DNA from: an uncultured Desulfotignum sp.
Lineage (GTDB): Bacteria; Desulfobacterota; Desulfobacteria; Desulfobacterales; Desulfobacteraceae
Assembly (NCBI GenBank): GCA_937951975.1
Contig: CALGAJ010000402.1
Span: 1 to 8,784 of the forward strand
Length of the DNA: 8,784 nt
Direction of reading: 5' to 3'
Within the stretch, counting starts at the first letter, position 1. Every line of letters starts with the position of its first letter. This document shows positions 1 to 5,952 of the stretch, in pieces. The notes beneath the pieces are model-generated. The model saw nothing but the letters and a program-made list of their open reading frames with translations, had not been told where the DNA came from and made no database searches. The translations under genes and the position numbers were made by a program.

Positions 1-1395
1 CTGGTTGACGGCCGCGACCATGGGCCGGGTGGACCGGTAGTTTTTGTCCAGGGTATAATGATGTCCACGGGTATCCTGTCTTGCCCGAAGATAGGTATGG
101 ATATCCGCTCCCCTGAAAGCATAGATGGCCTGCTTGGGGTCTCCAATCATAAAAAGCCCTGTGTTTTCCTGATTCAGATAAATGGCACCAAAGGAACTGT
201 ACTGGACTGGATCGGTATCCTGGAATTCATCGATCATGGCCACGGGAAACTGTTCACGGATCACTTTTGCCAGACGATTTTTGCCCTGTCCGGGCCTGGA
301 CAGGGCATGATCCAGCCGGGTCAGCAGATCGTTGAACCCCATCCGGGAAAGGCGATCTTTCGCCCCCACGACCCTTGCATGAATCTCAGCTGCGGCGTGG
401 TAGACAAAAGCCCGTTTTATATCCATCGATGCAAGGTCTTCATTGAGCCGATCCAATGCATCATAGGCCGGATGGGACGGAGACGTCTTTTTTTTCGATG
501 TTCCGCCGGTCAGGCCGCTGGATGAAAACTTTTCAAGCACCTGGTCATCGGGCAGGGGACCGTCATGGTTCACCCATTGATCGAGTTGGTCAACCCATTT
601 TTCCAGGGAAGCCGCTTTGTATTTGGTATTGTTCAAGGTCTTGTTTGCCTGGGCCTTTTTTACCAGTTCAACAGCCTGATCAAAATCCGATGCCCAGACC
701 CGCCTTGCCGCCTTTACGGATTGCATTTGCTGATCCAACATGTCAAACGGATTATCCAATCGGGTCTCACCGATATAATCCACAGATTTAATGATGGGCA
801 AGGCCTGCTTAAGCAGGTCTTGAGGGGTGGAGATCTGAACTCCCATTTTGAATGCTGATAACGTTTCAATACTTTGAGGGTAAAACCAGGCCCGCCAGTA
901 ATCACAGGCCGCTTCTTCCAGCAGATCCTGATCGCTGGGAGCCAGTTCCAGATCAAACAGGGACAAACTGTCAAAAGCATGCTGCCTGAGCATCCGCTGA
1001 CACCAGGCATGGATGGTGTGAATGGCGGATTCATCCATCCACTGGGCCGCCTGATCCAGGCGTATGGCCATGGCCGGCCACTCTTGAGGACTGTAATCAG
1101 CCTTCAGGTCCTTCAGGAAGATATCCCCTTCACCGGTTCCCCTGAAAACACCAGCAGCCTCGGTCAGCCGGCTTCGAATCCGTTCCCGGAGTTCTTCTGT
1201 GGCAGCATTGGTAAAGGTGACCACCAGAATTTCCGGTGGTGTCAACGGCCGTGAAAATCCGTTTTCTTTTCCATGCCCCAATACCAGCCGGAGGTAAAGG
1301 GCAGCAATGGTGTAGGTCTTCCCCGTTCCCGCACTGGCCTCGATAAGCCGGACCCCGTTCAGAGGAAACGTTATCGGGTTTAATTTTTCCACCAT
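1..1395 (-). CDS. recB: RecBCD enzyme subunit RecB (exodeoxyribonuclease V beta chain), N-terminal part, cut by window edge
   Basis: RecB is the 3'-5' helicase and, through its C-terminal domain, the nuclease of RecBCD, which resects double-strand breaks and loads RecA. Reading from the ATG at 1395-1393, the frame stays open for 465 codons to base 1. Superfamily 1A helicase motifs appear in order: Walker A ASAGTGKT at residues 20-27, motif Ia around VTFTNAATEELRERI at 59-73, the RecB-like IHAWCQRML at 128-136, Walker B DEFQD at 389-393, motif III GDPKQAIYAFRG from 418, and motif IV NYRST close to the edge. E. coli RecB has about 1180 residues, so the second helicase domain and the nuclease domain lie outside the window. 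The start is supported by a strong Shine-Dalgarno sequence 7 nt upstream, inside the end of recC. It is the second gene of a recC-recB operon; recD could follow beyond the edge. The family call is certain; the state of the missing part is unknown. Confidence 0.96.
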   Translation of the reverse strand, partial: MVEKLNPITFPLNGVRLIEASAGTGKTYTIAALYLRLVLGHGKENGFSRPLTPPEILVVTFTNAATEELRERIRSRLTEAAGVFRGTGEGDIFLKDLKADYSPQEWPAMAIRLDQAAQWMDESAIHTIHAWCQRMLRQHAFDSLSLFDLELAPSDQDLLEEAACDYWRAWFYPQSIETLSAFKMGVQISTPQDLLKQALPIIKSVDYIGETRLDNPFDMLDQQMQSVKAARRVWASDFDQAVELVKKAQANKTLNNTKYKAASLEKWVDQLDQWVNHDGPLPDDQVLEKFSSSGLTGGTSKKKTSPSHPAYDALDRLNEDLASMDIKRAFVYHAAAEIHARVVGAKDRLSRMGFNDLLTRLDHALSRPGQGKNRLAKVIREQFPVAMIDEFQDTDPVQYSSFGAIYLNQENTGLFMIGDPKQAIYAFRGADIHTYLRARQDTRGHHYTLDKNYRSTRPMVAAVNQ

Positions 1396-1397
1396 GT

Positions 1398-4300
1398 TTA
1401 TTCCTCCTCCAGGGCTTCCACTAAAGGGTGATACAAGATTTGACAAAGAAAAATAAAATGGTTGTCATGGGCCTGCCATAGATCTTCAAATCCTGGATAG
1501 GCTCTTTTAAGATAGAGATCATAATCCAGCTCGCCTGACTTGAAACTATTTCCTTCATAAATCTTTGCCGCCTCAGCCCTTGCATCTTTTTCATCTTGGG
1601 TGATCCGGGCATGGGCAAAGGCCAGACCGGTTTTTGACGTGACCGGCAAAGGCCGGCGCAACCCCTTGAACAAACACGAAACCATGTCTGCAAGAATTTT
1701 TCGGGCAAGCGATTGTGCCATGGGCAAAAGGGAAACCGTGCCGTCCGGAGCCACAAGATGGCTGGCCATGTCAATCCCCTGGGCACATCCGGCCACATGT
1801 TTCACCCAGAGCCCTGCCAGGCCGTGCATCCGGGTGATATTTCCCTTGCTGCCCAGCACAGGCATCGGATAAAATTCCCACCGGGCAAACCGGGCCAAAT
1901 CCCGGGAATCGCCGGTGTCATCCTGCGCATTGATTTCATATACCTTATCCAGCCAGTCATCCAGGGCAACAGGCGGGATGTCGTCCGGTGCAAGATTCAG
2001 GACAATCTCCATGGGATCGCATTGGCAGGACCATTGTTTCATCAGGGCCTGGTGGCCTTTGAGCATGTCCATCACCGGTTTTGAAAGTTCTTTTGCCGCC
2101 ATTTCGCCGAACCCGGCCATGGGCAGATCCCCGGTCCGGGTCAGGCGAAGGGCTTGCGCTGTCACCGCTGCATAGGCATCCGATTGATCGGCATTCAGTC
2201 CGGCTTCCAGCAGTTGATTGCCCAGACCAAAGGGGGCCAGAAAATCCAGGACAAATGGCTCCTGATCCCGGCCGATTCCAGAAAGCGCATCGAACCTGAC
2301 GGACAAACGCTGGTTGAAAAAAAATTGGACCGGATTTTTATAAAAACGAATCAGAGAACCCAGGTTCAGCCCAGTTTCGAAATCAGGAGGATCCAGGGGT
2401 TTATTTATTTCTTTATCAGACCGCTCATCTTCCTTGGCATCCAGGGAAGATCTCCACTCCTGCGCATAGGTGAACAATCCGGACCCGTTCTCAAGAAAAT
2501 AGTCTTTGCCAAAGGGCTGTAACGGATAGGTGCAGGTCAGGGAATCCAGCAGATCTTTACTGCCGGCACCGCCTTTTTCCAGACACCAGCCGGCCCCAAG
2601 GTAGTCCCGGAACTGCCCCACCAGGACCGACGGCATCCGTTCGCTGTTATCCCGGACATCACGACCGACATAAGAAATATACATCCGCTCTCTGGCTGAA
2701 AGCAGGGCCTCAAGAAAAAGATACCGGTCATCTTCTCTCCGGGAACGGTCGCCGGGCCGGTAAAGCCCTTTGCCTGCCATGAGATCAAAATCGAGCGGGG
2801 GATGACTTCTTGGAAAATCCCCATCATTCATCCCTAAAAGACAAACCACCCTGAAGGGAATGGCCCGCATGGGCATCAATGTCCCGAAATTCACCATGCC
2901 TGCCAGAAAACGCTGGGAAATACTGGATTCTTTCATCCGGGTCAGGATAAAATCCCTGACCACGGGCAGGGTCAACTCTTCATCCAGCATGGCCTGGTCA
3001 CAGGCATCCAGCCATTGGTCCAGGACCTGATCCAGACGGCTTAAGGTCAGTTGATCCTGACTTTCCCGGGTGATAAAACAATCCTGAACAAGCTTGCGGA
3101 TCCTTTTGCACCAGACTGCAGGAGTTCCTTTTTGAGTCAGGCCCTGCCACAGGCTTTCCAGTTGCCGGACAACATCGGACAACGGCCCGACCAAAGCAGC
3201 GTCAAGCCCGCCTACTTCTTCATAAGGTTCAATACCATTCCATGCTGTGCCTCTGCCCACGGCATAGCCTAAAAGCATCCGGTCCAGACCAAAGGTCCAG
3301 GTGTTTTGCTCCAGTCCTCCGGGCAGTCCGAAAAACTTTCGCTGATCCCCATTGAGTCCCCAGGAGATCCCGGTGCCTTCAATCCATTGCCTGAGCTTTG
3401 GCAAATCCGCAGCTTCAATGCTGAACCGTTTTCTGAAAGCTTCCACTTCAAGAAGATCCATCACCTCACTGACCCCAACGCGGGAATCAGGCAGGTGCAA
3501 AAGGGTTTCCATGGCCTTGAGCAGGGGCACGCTTTCTTTGTTGGGTTTATCAGCAATGGTGAATGGAATATACCTGGGATCCGTATGGGACAGGTTTCCG
3601 AAAACCGCCTCAATATGAGGGGCGTAAGACTCGATGTCAGGAGACATCACAATAATGTCCCGGGGATTCAAGCCCTCCAAAATCTCAAAACAATGGAACA
3701 GTTGATCTTGGAGAATTTCCACCTCCCTCTGCCGGCTGTGCGCCAGATGAAAACGGATAGACTCATCTTCGGATTTAACCGGTTGTTTTCCATTTTCATC
3801 CTTCGGAAGTGGATCAAGATCCAGAATTGCCTGCTGGACCTGCTGCAAAAGGGTACTGCTGTCCCCGGAAATGATAAAGTCTTCAAACAGATCGATCTGG
3901 GAAAAATTAGTTTCATATTTTTCCGGTTCGTCATACCCGTACAGAAGACCAATGTAATCTCTGCCCTGTTTTCCCCAGGCCGCAAGCAGGGGATTGGCAT
4001 ACTGATGAAGCATCTCGGGATCCAGAGGCTCGGAGATGGTGTCCTTTGCTTTGTGCCGGGCGTGTTCAATTCGCAGAAGCTCCCGGTCTTCAATGATATC
4101 GGCCCAGAAATGCCGGCAGGGATTGTGAACAAACAGCAGCACCTGGCTCAGGAAGGACACGGCGTGCAGGGTTTCCAGCACCTGCCGGGGCAAAGAGGAA
4201 ATACCGAACACAATGACCCGGGGAGGCAATTCTTTGGGCCGGCGCCCATGTAGTGCCCCTGCCTTTTCCAGAAATCTGTGGTGAAGATCGGACCGACCGA

Positions 4301-4922
4301 TGTTTCGATGCTGTTCCGGGACATCAGCTTTAATTCTTCGCCAGAGTTCGGCCTGCCATTGCTGATCTTCCCCTAAGGGTATGGGGTGCCCCGCGACCCT
4401 GGCCAGACGGTCCATACCATTTGTCCAATCTTCAAGCCAATCCGCCCGATACACCTGGTACTGGTCATACAGGTCAGCCAGATGGGCGGCCAACTGACTG
4501 CGTTTACGCTGGTCATTATCCTGTTCAAGGAACCGGTTCAAAGGGTCAAAAATAGATTCCCTGGAAAGCGACGGCAACAACCTGAATATTCGCCAGATCA
4601 ATTTTTCTTTGTCATATAAAGACTCCTCGGGGATGGTTTCACTGCCCATAACGGCCCTGTAGGCCGTCCAAACATAATGTCCCGGCAGCTGCATGTCTAT
4701 TCCGGCGCTGATGCCGCATCCATCATCAGCGGCCAATGCCAGCTTGAGCCACTGGGCCATACCATTGCTCTGGACAATGAACTGTTCGGATTCCAGCACA
4801 TTCAGGGGATGAGACTTGATCCAGCCTACGGCCACCTGTCTTAAATCTTCCAGATGATTGGAATGAATAATGGAAAGGCCTGGAGAAAGCCCCTGTCCGT
4901 TGTTTTGAGATTGGGTATCCAT
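1398..4922 (-). CDS. recC: RecBCD enzyme subunit RecC (exodeoxyribonuclease V gamma chain)
   Basis: RecC is the scaffold of RecBCD. It splits the duplex ahead of the motors and scans the 3' strand for Chi. The protein has 1174 residues, slightly longer than E. coli RecC (1122), with about 15 extra residues before the conserved start LSIIHSNHLEDL. Recognisable RecC blocks are VQSNGMAQWL at 50-59, DLYDQYQVYRADWL at 150-163, VFGISSLP at 238-245, HNPCRHFWADI at 266-276, MPMRAIPFRVVCLLGMNDG at 683-701 and RSRREDDRYLFLEAL at 726-740. These match E. coli RecC as I remember it. An AGGA sequence lies 6 nt before the ATG at 4922-4920, and a good promoter lies about 50 bp upstream. recC is the first gene of the operon and ends 2 bp before recB. 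The gene is intact, with no frameshift. RecC, not AddB, is the best call because of these blocks and the lack of an N-terminal Walker motif. Confidence 0.97.
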   Translation of the reverse strand: MDTQSQNNGQGLSPGLSIIHSNHLEDLRQVAVGWIKSHPLNVLESEQFIVQSNGMAQWLKLALAADDGCGISAGIDMQLPGHYVWTAYRAVMGSETIPEESLYDKEKLIWRIFRLLPSLSRESIFDPLNRFLEQDNDQRKRSQLAAHLADLYDQYQVYRADWLEDWTNGMDRLARVAGHPIPLGEDQQWQAELWRRIKADVPEQHRNIGRSDLHHRFLEKAGALHGRRPKELPPRVIVFGISSLPRQVLETLHAVSFLSQVLLFVHNPCRHFWADIIEDRELLRIEHARHKAKDTISEPLDPEMLHQYANPLLAAWGKQGRDYIGLLYGYDEPEKYETNFSQIDLFEDFIISGDSSTLLQQVQQAILDLDPLPKDENGKQPVKSEDESIRFHLAHSRQREVEILQDQLFHCFEILEGLNPRDIIVMSPDIESYAPHIEAVFGNLSHTDPRYIPFTIADKPNKESVPLLKAMETLLHLPDSRVGVSEVMDLLEVEAFRKRFSIEAADLPKLRQWIEGTGISWGLNGDQRKFFGLPGGLEQNTWTFGLDRMLLGYAVGRGTAWNGIEPYEEVGGLDAALVGPLSDVVRQLESLWQGLTQKGTPAVWCKRIRKLVQDCFITRESQDQLTLSRLDQVLDQWLDACDQAMLDEELTLPVVRDFILTRMKESSISQRFLAGMVNFGTLMPMRAIPFRVVCLLGMNDGDFPRSHPPLDFDLMAGKGLYRPGDRSRREDDRYLFLEALLSARERMYISYVGRDVRDNSERMPSVLVGQFRDYLGAGWCLEKGGAGSKDLLDSLTCTYPLQPFGKDYFLENGSGLFTYAQEWRSSLDAKEDERSDKEINKPLDPPDFETGLNLGSLIRFYKNPVQFFFNQRLSVRFDALSGIGRDQEPFVLDFLAPFGLGNQLLEAGLNADQSDAYAAVTAQALRLTRTGDLPMAGFGEMAAKELSKPVMDMLKGHQALMKQWSCQCDPMEIVLNLAPDDIPPVALDDWLDKVYEINAQDDTGDSRDLARFARWEFYPMPVLGSKGNITRMHGLAGLWVKHVAGCAQGIDMASHLVAPDGTVSLLPMAQSLARKILADMVSCLFKGLRRPLPVTSKTGLAFAHARITQDEKDARAEAAKIYEGNSFKSGELDYDLYLKRAYPGFEDLWQAHDNHFIFLCQILYHPLVEALEEE
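1403..1410 (-). promoter_or_regulatory. Ribosome binding site of recB inside the recC 3' end
   Basis: On the minus strand GGAGGAGG is followed by a 7-nt spacer and the recB ATG. These bases also encode Glu codons in the run that ends RecC, and the recC TAA stop lies between this site and the recB start. The arrangement decides the recB start and suggests that ribosomes ending recC restart on recB. Confidence 0.85.
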
Positions 4923-4974
4923 TGATTTTCCTATGATGATGATCGCGTGATAAGGATATTTTTAGTAGGGGGTC

Positions 4975-5003
4975 ACTCTACAAATAAAAGGATTTGATGT
5001 CAA
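4975..5003 (-). promoter_or_regulatory. Candidate sigma-70-type promoter for recC-recB
   Basis: On the minus strand there is a perfect -35 box TTGACA (5003-4998), a 17-bp spacer, and a -10 box TAGAGT (4980-4975; 4 of 6 consensus bases). The predicted transcript would start near 4968 and give a leader of about 46 nt before the recC ATG. Position, spacing and orientation all fit; expression is not shown. Confidence 0.6.
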
Positions 5004-5008
5004 CTGAC

Positions 5009-5021
5009 GAACCCGGCGTTC
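5009..5021. promoter_or_regulatory. Inverted repeat GAAC-N5-GTTC upstream of the recC promoter, possible operator
   Basis: GAAC at 5009-5012 and GTTC at 5018-5021 are exact reverse complements separated by CCGGC. The site sits just upstream of the recC -35 box and is flanked by two copies of CTGAC (5004-5008 and 5021-5025). It resembles a LexA/SOS box of the GAAC-N4-GTTC type, but the spacer is one base longer. The arms are short enough to arise by chance. Confidence 0.25.
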
Positions 5022-5071
5022 TGACCCGGGACCGGCAGCGGCAATGAAACGATATTTTTTCTTATGCATTC

Positions 5072-5100
5072 TTGAATGGTCACACGCAGTGTGTCATATT
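5072..5100 (+). promoter_or_regulatory. Candidate sigma-70-type promoter for coaE
   Basis: A -35-like TTGAAT (5072-5077) is separated by 17 bp from a -10-like CATATT (5095-5100); each matches 4 of 6 consensus bases. It lies in an AT-rich stretch about 80 bp before the annotated coaE ATG. It is the best-spaced pair I see for the plus strand in this intergenic region. Confidence 0.4.
5081..5093. repeat. Short perfect palindrome CACAC-GCA-GTGTG in the coaE promoter spacer
   Basis: CACAC (5081-5085) and GTGTG (5089-5093) are exact reverse complements around a 3-base centre. The element lies between the candidate -35 and -10 boxes of coaE, where a bound repressor would block RNA polymerase. No regulator is identified in the window. 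Confidence 0.35.
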
Positions 5101-5180
5101 ATTTATTATTTGGAAAGTACCTTAGGGAACAACATTTTAACAATCGCAGGAAACTTTGAGAAAAACAGAACCGCTTCAGA

Positions 5181-5894
5181 ATGAGTAAAATTGATCAGGA
5201 TAAAAATGGTACAGCCGTCTCCTTTTACCGGATAAAAACGGTCATTGAAAAAAGCCGGAACCAAAACAGCAATTTGATTGTGGCGGTCACCGGCAGCATT
5301 GCCTGCGGCAAATCCACGGTATCCCGAATGCTTGAAGATCTGGGAGCCTTGCTCATTGATTTTGACCGGATCGCCCGGGAAGTGGTGATGCCCGGGACCC
5401 CGGGGTATGACCGGATTGTTGCTGATTTCGGTGCCACAGTGGTTCAATCCGACGGCGCCCTGGACCGGAAAGCATTGTCCGACATCGTGTTTGCCGATGA
5501 AACAAAGCGCCGGCATCTGGAACAGATCACCCATCCGCTGATATTTGAAACCTTTGCCCGGAAACTGACCCGTATGATGGCTGACCACCCGGATACAATC
5601 ATTCAGGTGGCGGTACCTTTGTTGATTGAACTGAACATGCAGCATCTGTTCGACAAGGTGATTGTGGTGTATCTACCCGAAGAAATCCAGATCGACCGTC
5701 TGGCGGCCCGGGAGAATATATCTGCGGAAGCGGCAAAAGCCATTATCGGATCCCAGCTGTCCCCGGACGAAAAAAAACAGTATGCCGATTATGTAATCGA
5801 TAACCGCCATGACCGGGCACATACTCAGGATCAGGTGAACCGGGTGTGGCAGCGGCTGCAGCAGGATAAAAAAACAGCTGAATCCGGATACTGA
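5181..5894 (+). CDS. coaE: Dephospho-CoA kinase CoaE
   Basis: CoaE phosphorylates the 3'-hydroxyl of dephospho-CoA with ATP, the final step of coenzyme A synthesis in the cytoplasm. The P-loop GSIACGKST is at residues 38-46. Other family marks are DFDRIAREVV at 60-69 (usually DADxIAR), THPLI at 117-121, VPLLIE at 145-150, the lid arginines around RLAARENIS at 173-181, and ADYVIDN at 202-208. The protein has 237 residues against about 200 for the family, because roughly 30 unconserved residues precede the NLIVAVTG strand. The ATG at 5181 lacks a clear Shine-Dalgarno sequence. In-frame TTG at 5274 and GTG at 5280 would give the usual CoaE N-terminus, with a weak GGAA upstream, so the start is uncertain. 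An in-frame stop at 5157 rules out an earlier start. It is divergent from recC, and the AOR gene starts 58 bp downstream on the same strand. Confidence 0.95.
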   Translation: MSKIDQDKNGTAVSFYRIKTVIEKSRNQNSNLIVAVTGSIACGKSTVSRMLEDLGALLIDFDRIAREVVMPGTPGYDRIVADFGATVVQSDGALDRKALSDIVFADETKRRHLEQITHPLIFETFARKLTRMMADHPDTIIQVAVPLLIELNMQHLFDKVIVVYLPEEIQIDRLAARENISAEAAKAIIGSQLSPDEKKQYADYVIDNRHDRAHTQDQVNRVWQRLQQDKKTAESGY

Positions 5895-5938
5895 CGCGCA
5901 ATAATCTTTGCGGAATATGATTCATGGTAACACAACAC

Positions 5939-5943
5939 AGGAG
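5939..5943 (+). promoter_or_regulatory. Ribosome binding site fixing the start of the AOR-family gene
   Basis: AGGAG lies 9 nt before the ATG at 5953. Two earlier in-frame starts, TTG at 5908 and ATG at 5917, have no comparable site, so the protein most likely begins MISHNQ. Confidence 0.75.
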
Positions 5944-5952
5944 AAACCGCCC

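Noticed and set aside
58..1254. Several open frames of about 100-155 codons on the plus strand near the left end
   Set aside because: They all lie opposite recB, whose helicase motifs run through the whole stretch on the minus strand.
3306..4253. Open frame of 315 codons on the plus strand inside recC
   Set aside because: It is fully antisense to conserved recC coding sequence and its translation shows no recognisable domain or ribosome site; it is a shadow of recC.
4934..4944. ATGATGATGAT triplet run before recC
   Set aside because: It has fewer than four units and is too short to call a functional repeat.
5012..5030. CCCGG-N9-CCGGG hairpin as a terminator between recC and coaE
   Set aside because: The genes diverge, so no terminator is expected, and there is no adjacent T-run.
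5106..5645. Open frame of 179 codons on the minus strand opposite coaE
   Set aside because: It is antisense to the CoaE P-loop region and has no family similarity I recognise.
5908..5952. Upstream starts (TTG 5908, ATG 5917) for the AOR gene
   Set aside because: Neither has a ribosome site, and the ATG at 5953 has AGGAG at good spacing.
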